Positions 1 to 8,600 of a DNA stretch of 64,000 bases are shown here, in pieces. Source of the stretch: Allobosea sp. WAO (GTDB lineage: Bacteria > Pseudomonadota > Alphaproteobacteria > Rhizobiales > Beijerinckiaceae); contig NZ_JXTJ01000008.1 of NCBI RefSeq assembly GCF_001509835.1, positions 1-64,000 of the forward strand, in the 5' to 3' direction. The translations under genes were made by a program, and so were the position numbers. How positions within the stretch are numbered: the stretch's first letter is position 1; every line of letters begins with the position of its first letter. The notes under the pieces were generated by a model. The model ran no database searches, had not been told where the DNA came from, and saw only the letters and a program-made list of their open reading frames with translations.

Positions 1-234
1 GCCAACTTTTTCAACGGTATCCGCCAGAAGCGGAACTTGGGACGTTGCCTGGAAGCGGACATTAGCAGTTCGCCTGAGCGATGTCCGCTGGCGATCCTAT
101 CCTGACGTGACGCAAACGAAGGTTCCGGCCGGGGCTGGCCGATAATTAGTCATGCGCAACCGGTCCGAAAGCGGACTTTGAGACGATACGCTCAGCAACG
201 CAGCGCGCATTGCGGCGCCGAGTTGAAATAGCAA

Positions 235-1425
235 CTAAATAGGTGAGCTGCCTGAGCCCGGATAAATGAGGTTGAGGCGAACACCCGTGATGCGTTGTAT
301 GCCCATCTGGGGCAGCACGACACTTACGACGGAAGTATAATGGTCGAGAAGCGCCTTTATATGGTCGAGCACGCCATTTTCGATCTCGTGCCAGAGCGAG
401 GGAAGGTATCTGACGACAATGCTTAGCGCGTAGAGCGTCACGAAATGGATGACGAAGAGATCGTGAGTCTGCCATAGTGGCACAACGATGCTGGTGCCTG
501 TTGCAGCTTTGTAAAGCGGCAGGCTTTGCCACCAAAATTCATTCTCGGGATGGACGTACTCGCCCATGAAGTTGGGGCTGGGGTCATCATCTTCTTTTTG
601 AGCGACGATGTTCTGGATCGGAAACCCGAGGGACGAAAGGAACGCGGCGGTGATTCCCTGGCCCCCACCGAACCCGGTCGAAAAAAGCAGATAGGTCGTC
701 TTTGTATTGCCGTTGTTCGGCCCGCCGACTGGGCTCGCAGGAAACTTACCTGTTCGCTTTAGGTGCTCGGCTCGCAGTTCGCTCTCGATCTCCAAGTTTT
801 TCAACGCGTGAACTAGGTGGAATGATAGCGGTGGCAGACCAAGACACTCCGGGATAAGCGGCCGTAACTCGGGGATCCGCCTTAGCAAATCGGTAAGGGA
901 GACAAGCCTCGCCCTTTCTTCTTCCTTGACCTTTGACCAGCTTCGCGGACGTGAGTCGAATGCGAACGCATCCACGTCATGGCCCTTCGCCCTGCAGTAA
1001 GAGCCGAAATGGCCGGATTTCAGCGCGGCGACGAAGTAGTTTTCCGGAAAGACACCATCCAGTGCGCGGAGCGTCCCCAGACCGTGTCCCTGCTCCGTGT
1101 GACGCTGAATAGTCTCGAGGCTGGCGTTCTCATCAGGGCCTGCGACCTGTTCTGCGATGGATAGCTGAAGTGCGAAATAGTACTGCGACAGAAGCCGGGC
1201 GTTCAAAGCGGTTGGCGCCGCTTCCCAGAAGCCCAAGGCGCTCCGAACGGCCGATGCTACGCCTTCCGCCTTTGATCTCCTGAGATTCGACGTCATGGAC
1301 GGATGCTTGTCCGCAAGCATCCGATCGCAAATGGTCGCACTCGTCATGCGCCTCAGGCGGAGCCGAAGCGCCTCTTGAGCGTCTTCGGCGACAAGCTGCT
1401 CGACTCGTTCTTCAAGTTTTACCAT
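235..1425 (-). CDS. YaaC-like protein, candidate defence gene
   Basis: A 396-residue protein. The motif NARLLSQYYF (residues 75-84), HGLG (114-117), a leucine-rich VSLTDLLRRI segment (175-184) and a hydrophobic stretch at about 312-342 resemble the YaaC family, whose biochemical role is not established. I recognise this by pattern only, so the family call is moderate. Its ATG follows the stop of the upstream minus-strand gene by 12 bases, so the two are probably one transcript. They read away from the defence-type genes that begin at 2759. A GGGAGG sits directly against the ATG, closer than is ideal for a ribosome binding site. It may instead be an unrelated member of a mobile two-gene cassette. 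Confidence 0.6.
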   Translation of the reverse strand: MVKLEERVEQLVAEDAQEALRLRLRRMTSATICDRMLADKHPSMTSNLRRSKAEGVASAVRSALGFWEAAPTALNARLLSQYYFALQLSIAEQVAGPDENASLETIQRHTEQGHGLGTLRALDGVFPENYFVAALKSGHFGSYCRAKGHDVDAFAFDSRPRSWSKVKEEERARLVSLTDLLRRIPELRPLIPECLGLPPLSFHLVHALKNLEIESELRAEHLKRTGKFPASPVGGPNNGNTKTTYLLFSTGFGGGQGITAAFLSSLGFPIQNIVAQKEDDDPSPNFMGEYVHPENEFWWQSLPLYKAATGTSIVVPLWQTHDLFVIHFVTLYALSIVVRYLPSLWHEIENGVLDHIKALLDHYTSVVSVVLPQMGIQRITGVRLNLIYPGSGSSPI

Positions 1426-1437
1426 CCTCCCGCACCA

Positions 1438-2247
1438 TCAATGTATGGGCTGAGGCTCGGTGGCGTCGGGCGCCTGGGCAGGCTGGTACTGAATTTTGAC
1501 GGTCAATTCGGTCATCGCGTAGTGGACGAATTGCTTGCCGAGCGCCGTGAGCTCGTAAGCCTCCGTCTCGTCAAAAGCTGACTTCAGTTGTCGGTTGTTT
1601 GCGTGACGGACCGGCGTCGACCTCCTTTTGGCGATGAAATTACCTGCATAGTCAGTCTCCCGGTGCTGACGGATGATGCCCCCGGTCGACAGGTCCCGTA
1701 CCAGCAACTTGAACAAGTCTGCGTCGGCAGAGTCCTCGCGCACGTCACCTTTGCCAAGATTTCCCCATATTTCACCGCGAGTCGAGCCGGGATTGCGATA
1801 AAGCTCGCCAATGACGGCAAAATGAAATTCTGAATATTTCTGTAGCCAATCAATAAAAAGGCCTACCACGTCATCGCTGACGATCCGCGTGCTCGCCGCA
1901 TTGCAAAGTATATTTCGGACGTAGTCCTGCTTCTTTTCACTTTCGGTTCCCGACCAATTACGAAAGGATTTTCGTAGCAGCGATTGGTATTCCGACGTTT
2001 TGACACGCTTCGCGATTTCATCGTCATGAACGTTGATGCGCGAAAAGATGTCGAGAATGGTTCGTTGCTTTTCCCGCAACTCTTCCTCGATCATCTTCAT
2101 CCAGGCCTTGAGGACGGCCATGATGCTGCCCTGTTCGGCGCCGCTCCATTGGCCCGCAGCTGCCGCGAACAGTTTGTGGGCGAACGACACATTTCCTTCG
2201 TCCGAACCATCGCTGGCGTCCGGTTTCTTCTGTTCCAAATTTCCCAT
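1438..2247 (-). CDS. Hypothetical protein with winged-helix-like C-terminus
   Basis: A 269-residue soluble protein I do not recognise. The start at 2247 is preferred over an ATG seven codons upstream because an AAGGGA ribosome binding site lies about 7 bases before it, inside the first codons of the longer version. The N-terminal third is acidic and helical. The C-terminal half has the helix-strand spacing of a winged helix, and LTALGKQFVHYA (near 240-250) resembles the end of the winged-helix units found in partner proteins of toxin and defence systems. It is the first gene of the minus-strand pair with the YaaC-like gene. A regulatory or sensor role is inference. Confidence 0.6.
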   Translation of the reverse strand: MGNLEQKKPDASDGSDEGNVSFAHKLFAAAAGQWSGAEQGSIMAVLKAWMKMIEEELREKQRTILDIFSRINVHDDEIAKRVKTSEYQSLLRKSFRNWSGTESEKKQDYVRNILCNAASTRIVSDDVVGLFIDWLQKYSEFHFAVIGELYRNPGSTRGEIWGNLGKGDVREDSADADLFKLLVRDLSTGGIIRQHRETDYAGNFIAKRRSTPVRHANNRQLKSAFDETEAYELTALGKQFVHYAMTELTVKIQYQPAQAPDATEPQPIH

Positions 2248-2268
2248 TATTGTTTCCCTTTCAATCAA

Positions 2269-2758
2269 TACGCAGATATAATTTTTGGAAAAACATTACT
2301 AAACTCGCCTGAATCAATGAAAAATAGCTCGCGACGCGCGCTCAAAGGAAACTTTATTTAACCGAAAAGCGGGATCTAAGAAGTCCACTATGGGTGCGGA
2401 GGTACCGCCGCGTCAATATTTGGTCAATTCCACTCCCCCATACAAGCCAGACGTTCTTAGGCACTTGCCCCGCCGTCGGTCTCCGCCATTTGGGGACTCT
2501 TGCTTTTCGCCCCGTCGCGGACATTCAGCCGCCCAATCTAATCGGCGTCGCGACAACGGTGATTGCGGCAATTCCCTAGGCATTGAAGAGAGTCAGCTCA
2601 CCGACAGGAAGTGGTACTCGCGAGACGACCTCACAGATTCCATTTTGCGCGCGCCCGTTTCGACAGGGCTGGCGGAATGTCATTTGTTCGTTCCATGTTC
2701 CTTGCGAATCTTGGCTGTTTTGACTTGGATAGCCAGACGCTGCTGGAGGTGTGATGAC
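2269..2758. other. Divergent intergenic region of the defence locus
   Basis: About 490 bases between the minus-strand YaaC-like pair and the plus-strand defence cluster. It must hold the promoters of both, but I see no convincing -35/-10 pair or repressor site. The stretch next to 2269-2380 is AT-rich compared with its surroundings. A plus-strand frame is open from 2390 into the gene at 2759, but its translation is rich in Arg and Cys with no domain signature, so I do not treat it as coding. Confidence 0.4.
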
Positions 2759-3361
2759 ATGGCGCTGATTGGAGATATCCTGTTTTATAAGGGTGATCTG
2801 GACGCTGGATTGCGCCACCAGTTCACGCTACTGCCCGCAGCAGTCGACAAGATTTCCGAGCCGACGTTCAATGCGAAGTCCGATGAGGAAATCGTCGAGC
2901 TTGTTCTCAAGGATTTCCGCGTCGAGCCGTTAACGCTTCACACGGACCAGGCGGAGGCCAAGGTCGAAGAGGGACAGGCGGAGACTAGAGACCACTTCCG
3001 CTATCATTTGCCTAATGGCCCGATGAAAGTTCCGGGCCTCAAGGCAAGCAAAAGGATTCCGTTCAGCGGCGATCCACAACTCTGGAAGCTCAAGCCCAAC
3101 CGTTACACACTCAACCCACCCTATGGCGAGGTCCGCAGCAACACGCTAATCATCGGGATCACCGTGCCAGCGGCTCAAGCCAACGAAGCCAAGGAACACA
3201 TCGACAGCACCCTGGCCAAGATTCCCGACTATCTGAATGCGCAGCGGGCCCAACTCGACGAATATAATGCGAGGCTCCCCGCGGAGGTCGCGCGGCTGAT
3301 CCAGCAGCGTCGCGGCCGCCTTGGAACAGCAGCCGAACTGCTCAAGAAACTGCAAGGCTAG
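2759..3361 (+). CDS. Unrecognised 200-residue protein heading the defence cluster
   Basis: The start at 2759 is chosen because GGAGGT lies about 9 bases upstream; the same frame is open further upstream but looks non-coding. The protein has an N-terminal globular part (ILFYKGDLDAG, residues 7-17), a central basic and proline-rich part with FSGDPQLWKLKPNRYTLNPP (102-121), a hydrophobic strand (SNTLIIGITVP, 127-137) and a helical, Arg- and Gln-rich C-terminus (140-200). No catalytic motif is visible and I do not recognise the family. The caspase-like gene remnant starts 11 bases after its stop, so the two were probably co-transcribed and may have worked as partners. Confidence 0.7.
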   Translation: MALIGDILFYKGDLDAGLRHQFTLLPAAVDKISEPTFNAKSDEEIVELVLKDFRVEPLTLHTDQAEAKVEEGQAETRDHFRYHLPNGPMKVPGLKASKRIPFSGDPQLWKLKPNRYTLNPPYGEVRSNTLIIGITVPAAQANEAKEHIDSTLAKIPDYLNAQRAQLDEYNARLPAEVARLIQQRRGRLGTAAELLKKLQG

Positions 3362-3372
3362 GACGGCGCGGA

Positions 3373-3728
3373 ATGGGGTTTCGCGGGCTGTTCATTGGCA
3401 TCGATCGCTATCACGCTCCCGAAATCTACGAATTGAACTGCGCCAAGCGTAATGCTAGCGCGCTGGAAGCGCTCTTCAGCTATACGCTGGGCGACAGCAC
3501 CTTTTTGCGAGCAGACCACGACGTCACGCGGGCGCGTATTGAAGCAGAGTTTCTATTGCTTCGTGATACCTCGCCTGATGACACCGTAGTCGTGGCTTTT
3601 TCCGGTCACGGGTCAGAACGGACGAGCTTGTCGCCTACGACACCGCGTTGGCCGTCGCGCCAATTCGGCTTAGACGCACTTGTTTCGAAGGTCTCACTCC
3701 GCCGGTATTGGACGCCTACGTTGCGTAA
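3373..3728 (+). pseudogene. Caspase-like peptidase (C14) gene, frameshifted and truncated
   Basis: The first 82 codons encode a caspase-fold N-terminus: GLFIGIDRY (residues 5-13), a helix that would carry the domain's Asn/Cys-Ala pair, and VAFSGHGSE with the catalytic His at residue 79. After SGHGSE the reading frame is lost, but the frame one base away continues with DELVAYDT, exactly what follows this motif in caspase-like proteins. A single A missing from an AAA run near 3617 would restore it. The shifted frame ends at TAA 3726-3728, and the segment that should carry the catalytic Cys (usually DCCFSGG) is absent. The last part (GLTPPVLDAYVA) may come from the far side of an internal deletion in a longer caspase-helicase protein; that is inference. 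Confidence 0.7.
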
Positions 3729-3758
3729 GGTTGGGGTCTGCCCAAAGGAGGCGGCGAC

Positions 3759-4655
3759 GTGTTGACCGGACCACCCTTCGCAGCGTTTGCGAACCGATAT
3801 TCTCAGCGTTCGCTCATCGACAGCGCGAACCGCGAGAAATTCGAGCTCTTTGCCAACAGCATGGCGAATTTCACGTGCTCAAGCCTGCTGGAAAATCTGG
3901 TCTCGGGCTATGATGCCGTGCGCTTCGACGCAGTAAACGAGGCGGTTTCCGGTGCGCACAGACTCGCCGCGACCGAGCTTGGCATCTGTGTGCTTTTCTC
4001 CATGCGCCCGGAGCCGCTGGAGTGGAAGACGTGCTTCATTGAAGACAGCGGTCAGTATGTCGCCGACTCCAAGGCCAAGCCCGAAGAGCGCCTAACCTAC
4101 CTCGAGTATCTGTTAGCCTGCTGCTATGAGCCATTTCAGGTTCAATGGGCGGCGATCGAAGATCGCATTAACGGCTTCCTCAAAGCCTCGGCGTTGCGGC
4201 TGACCTACCGAGATTTGAACTTCCTGCCTGTCGATGACGAACGGCTCATGGACGAAGTGGTCCAGCCGTTTTGGACGCTTGTCGCCGGAAAAGAGTGGAT
4301 CAATGTCCGACAGGACATGGAGGGCGCGGTGCAGCAGAGGGATACTGGCGGTCCGAACGCAGCATTGCTGGCTTCGAGAGCGCTTGAAAGCACAATCAAA
4401 ATTATCAGCGACCGCAGAGGTTGGACGCATCGGAAGGAGCGCGGCGCGGCCAACTACATCGATAACCTAGCATCAGGCGGTCGTTTTATCGATGCATGGG
4501 AAGGTAATCTGCTCAAGCGCTTCTTCGCGGAGGTCCGAAATCCGGAAGCACATGGCGCGGGGAGCTTCCCGCAGCCAACGCTAAATGAGCATCAGAACAT
4601 CTGGGCCATCGAGTTCTGCATGATATCGATCAAAAGTCTGATTCGGCGCTCCTGA
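3759..4655 (+). CDS. Abortive-infection type protein (Abi_C / HEPN-like C-terminus)
   Basis: The start is a GTG with a near-perfect AAAGGAGG ribosome binding site at 3744-3751, which fixes it despite the unusual codon. The 298-residue product has an uncharacterised N-terminal half and a C-terminal module (about 207-298) matching the Abi_C type: RALESTIKIISD, then ERGAANYIDNLAS, FIDAWE, and a final helix IKSLIRR. Within it RNPEAH (260-265) fits the R-polar-x3-H pattern of HEPN ribonucleases, so an RNA-cleaving effector is plausible though not shown. It lies between the broken caspase gene and the hamA-like gene. Its stop TGA (4653-4655) is in the same frame as hamA, 15 bases before that gene's GTG. 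Confidence 0.7.
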   Translation: MLTGPPFAAFANRYSQRSLIDSANREKFELFANSMANFTCSSLLENLVSGYDAVRFDAVNEAVSGAHRLAATELGICVLFSMRPEPLEWKTCFIEDSGQYVADSKAKPEERLTYLEYLLACCYEPFQVQWAAIEDRINGFLKASALRLTYRDLNFLPVDDERLMDEVVQPFWTLVAGKEWINVRQDMEGAVQQRDTGGPNAALLASRALESTIKIISDRRGWTHRKERGAANYIDNLASGGRFIDAWEGNLLKRFFAEVRNPEAHGAGSFPQPTLNEHQNIWAIEFCMISIKSLIRRS

Positions 4656-4670
4656 ATCGACTGTCTGTGG

Positions 4671-5660
4671 GTGGGCGTTTTCCTGAACGAGGGTGAGGAT
4701 TCCGCGTTGACCTTGCATATCTGTCCGCCGCCGAAGGATGCGCTTGACCGCTGGCTCAAGGGTTATCCGAGCGTCGTCAACAATTATGGCCATCTTCTGC
4801 TGGAGCAGGACTGCGACTGCGACGATGCGCTGATCGCTGACCTCGTCGGCTATTTTGAATCCGCCCATGCCGATGCGCGCGCCTTCTTCCATGAGCAGAT
4901 GGGGATCGACCTTCATCCCGACGCCAACGCAGAGGGCGTCCATACGACCTATCCCACCTGCCTGCCCTCGATCACGCGGCGCGGACTGTTCGGCGAGGTT
5001 ATGGCCGGCATGCTTACCGAGCATTACGTCTATATCGGCGGCCACGACTGGAAGATTCCGGTCTTTCTGTTTCGATACCATGAGGATGCAGAGGCCTATC
5101 TATTCGCGCTAGTGCGTGACGAGAAGCGCAAGCGCGAAGTGTATGGCCGCCGCGGGTCGGACTTCCTTGCACTCGCACTAAATGAAGCTGGCGAGGTGAT
5201 CCGGTTCATCGCCGGTGAGGCAAAATGGCGCAAGAAACTTCAGCCCGCTGTCGTTGCCGAACTCATGTACGGCAAAAAGAAGAAAAACCCGGATACTGAC
5301 GAGCTCGAGCATGACGGCAAGGGCATCTGGTATCAGGTGAACCGCGATATCGCGGCGCCACACGGCCTGCGACAGTTGCAGCGGCTGCTGCGCGAAATCG
5401 ATCCCGAGGGCTATTCGGCAGCCATTGCCGCGCTCGACAGGGTGTTGGTGGTAAAGGGAGCGCAACAGCTGCCCCGCACCAATCTCATCATGATTTCAGG
5501 GGGGGACGTGTCGAGCCGAGAGGCGACACACTCGCTCATTCCCTGGGACGAGGTGCCCAAAGACTATATGGCGCCGCACGATCTTCAGGTGGTCGAGCTT
5601 ATCCTGACCGACGGCGACGACGTCATAGATGGCGTCTATGACGCGCTCTGGAGCGCCTGA
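4671..5660 (+). CDS. hamA: HamA-like DUF1837 nuclease of a Hachiman-type system
   Basis: A 329-residue protein with the arrangement of a DUF1837 (HamA/AbpA) PD-(D/E)xK nuclease: RRGLFGEVMA with Glu109, RRGSDFL with Asp164, and GEAKWR with Glu183-x-Lys185. In Hachiman, HamA binds the HamB helicase and degrades DNA when the complex is triggered (known for the family). The next gene is a large DExH helicase whose ATG overlaps this stop, the expected partner arrangement. The GTG start at 4671 has no ribosome binding site and follows the upstream gene's stop by 15 bases in the same frame, suggesting coupled translation or a former fusion. The alternative label is AbpA; choosing between them needs a profile search. 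Confidence 0.65.
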   Translation: MGVFLNEGEDSALTLHICPPPKDALDRWLKGYPSVVNNYGHLLLEQDCDCDDALIADLVGYFESAHADARAFFHEQMGIDLHPDANAEGVHTTYPTCLPSITRRGLFGEVMAGMLTEHYVYIGGHDWKIPVFLFRYHEDAEAYLFALVRDEKRKREVYGRRGSDFLALALNEAGEVIRFIAGEAKWRKKLQPAVVAELMYGKKKKNPDTDELEHDGKGIWYQVNRDIAAPHGLRQLQRLLREIDPEGYSAAIAALDRVLVVKGAQQLPRTNLIMISGGDVSSREATHSLIPWDEVPKDYMAPHDLQVVELILTDGDDVIDGVYDALWSA

Positions 5661-8600
5661 TGCCGGCTCATGATCCGCTTCGTCTTGAGATCGCTAACAG
5701 TGCTCGCGTCGGCCTCGCGCTCGAGAACGAGCTCTCCGCCAATCAGGCCCGCGCCTACGTGCGCTGTCTCCAGGTCGGCTGGCAGGTCGATACGATCGGG
5801 TGGAACCGCGCGGATTCCGAAGGACAGCTCACGGACGCGCGCAGCCTGTTGCAGGCCGCCGAAATTTTCGCGGAGATCGAAGGCCATGACGCGCCGCGCG
5901 CGATCGACTGCTACCGGCGTGCCGGTGAAATCTTGGAATGGCTGGCGCGGTCGAACGATGGGACCAAGACCCTGGCGCCGATTGAACTCCTCGCAGGTGC
6001 GGCATTTCAGCTCGGCGGCCTCCCGGCCATGGCATCCGGACTGCTCGGCCAGCTAGATCTCGAGGAGGATGGTCCGTCACTGTTCGCCGCGTTCCTGAAG
6101 GCAGACTTCGACGAAGTTCTGACCCTCGCCATGACATTCTGGAAGCAACATCCCGACCTGACCGTGGCGGACGCTTCCCGGAGGATTCTCGAGGAGGAGC
6201 AGGATGACCGGCTTGCCTGGTATTTCACGGTTGAGCTGGTGCGCGCTCTCGGGCTCTTCGCGGACTCGGTGCGCCGTGGGGACGATGCGCGGCTCGCAAA
6301 GGCCTCTGCCAAGCTTAAGGCGCTCGACGCGATGGCTGTGCGCACCTTCAGCGATGACGTTTCTCTGCTAATTAGCCTGCTGCGGCAGGTAGGCTCACGT
6401 TTCGCCGATGCAAGTATCTACCGATCAGCACGCGCTCTCGGCGAGCTCAATGTCGAGCGCATGCCGCGCATGCTGGCGTTCGCGCGTGACCAGTTCGCGC
6501 GAGGGCGGGGCATCCTCTGGTCGTCACAGCGTGCCGGGCTCAATCGCCTATTCGACAACTCCTCCTTCGCACTCTGCACCCCGACCGGTTCGGGCAAGAC
6601 GCTGGTCGCCAATCTCGGCCTAGTGAAGGAATTGCTGCTGCGCGACCATGGCGAGGTCGTTCCGCTCGCGCTTTATCTGGTCCCCTCGCGCGCGCTGGCC
6701 GGAGAGGTCGAAGCCAAACTCACCGCCGAGCTTGGGCGCGATCTCATTATCACTGGGCTATATGGCGGCGCAGATTGGGGGATCACCGACTATTGGCTGA
6801 ACGCTGATCGCCCGACCGTGCTCATCGCCACGGTCGAAAAGGCCGACGCGCTTATGCGCTATCTCGCGCCGCTGTTGCTCAGCCGATTGCGATTGTTGAT
6901 CGTCGATGAAGCGCATCAGGTTCTGCCCGAGGACACCGAGAGTGGCCGAAGCGCCTTCGCCGACCATAGCAGCCGCGCGTTGCGGCTCGAGAGTTTTGTG
7001 GCGCGATTGCTTACCCAGGCGCCTGACATCGTCCGCATCGCGCTGACCGCGGTGGCCGGCGGAGCAGCAGGGCCGGTCGCGCGGTGGATGGAAGGGCAGG
7101 CTAACGCGCAGGCGATCGGGATGCGCTACCGCAGCACGCGACAGGTGATCGGCGTGCTAGAGACAGCGCCACAGCGGCGCTGCAAGATGCTGCTCGAGCT
7201 AATGAACGGCCGGCCGCTCTATGTTCAGGGTCGCGACGATCCGGTCTATCTCAATCTCACCACCCCACCGATGCCCCAGCTGCCGGCCTCGATGCGCAGC
7301 AGCCTCAACCGCTTTAACCAGGTCACGGTGCTGTGGACCGCGCTTAGTCTCACCGCCGCCAATCTCCGCATCCTTATCTCGCTTGCGCAGGAGCCCGAGC
7401 AGACGATGGGCTGGTATGTGCAGGCCTTCGCCTTACCGGCCTGGCAGCAATTGCCGGCGTTCCAGCCACCCGAGGGGCGGCGAGGCGAACTGTTCGCCGA
7501 AGCGCGCGCTGCCTGCGTCGATTATTGTGGGCCGGACTCGTATGAGGTGAAGCTGCTCGACCGGGGGATCGCGACCAGCCACGGCCAGATGCCCCAACGC
7601 CTGCGCCGCCTTATAGTCGCGCTCATCGACGAGAAGATCTGTCCGATTACGGTGGCCACCGCGACGCTGACCGAGGGTGTTAATCTCCCCTTCGACATCA
7701 TCTTCGTTACCTCGCTCAAGCGCAGCGCCTATGACAATGTTCGCCAGCGTCCAATTATCACACCGTTCACCCCCGCAGAATTTCGTAACCTTGCCGGACG
7801 CGCGGGGCGGCCTGGCGCGACCAAGGGTATGGAAGGGCTGACGCTCGTCGCCCTACCGACCTCGATCGCCACTACGGCGAACGGACAGAAGCAGACCCAG
7901 CGCGACCAGATGGCGGTGCTGCAAGAGGACTATGATGCGCTGCGCGAAAATCTGCGGCGCGATGAATTGGCGGGTGATGCGACGCTGAGCCCGCTCTCTA
8001 TGCTACTTCAGGAGCTTCGCGAAAAGGCTCGGGCGTATTTCGGTCACGTCACCGACGAGGCCTTTCTCGACTGGCTCGATCAGGTCCAGGCCGAGGACGT
8101 TAGCGATGAGGCCGGCACCGGCGCCACCGATGGATTTTCGCGCCTCGCTGATACCGTCGACGAGCTCGATGCCTTCGTCATGACCGCGCTTGAGGAATTG
8201 AGTCTGCTCGACGACGGGCTTGACGGCGCGGCCGCCGAGGCGAAATTGGCGTCGCTCTGGCAAAAGACCTTCACCGTGGCTGCGGCAGCGCAAGAGGCCT
8301 GGCTCGAACAAGCAATCGTGCGGCGCGGCCGCGCGATCGTTGAGACCATCTATCCCGATGCCGAAGAGCGCCGGCGACTCTATCAGTATGGCTTGTCACC
8401 TCACGTCGGCCGCCGGTTCGAGGCGATCGCCCCGTCCATTGCCGCGCAGCTTGCGGCGGCGACCGACTATGGCACCGAAAGCGCGGCCGAGCGGCTCGCG
8501 CGGTTCGCGGCGCTGGGCGAGTTGCTCAAGGACGACCGCGGTTTCGGATTTCGGGTGCGCGATACCGTTACCGACCAGAATATCTTGGAAAACTGGACCG

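Noticed and set aside
2390-2758. Upstream extension of the 2759 gene in the same open frame
   Set aside because: Arg-, Cys- and Pro-rich with no fold-like pattern, and a clear ribosome site marks the ATG at 2759.
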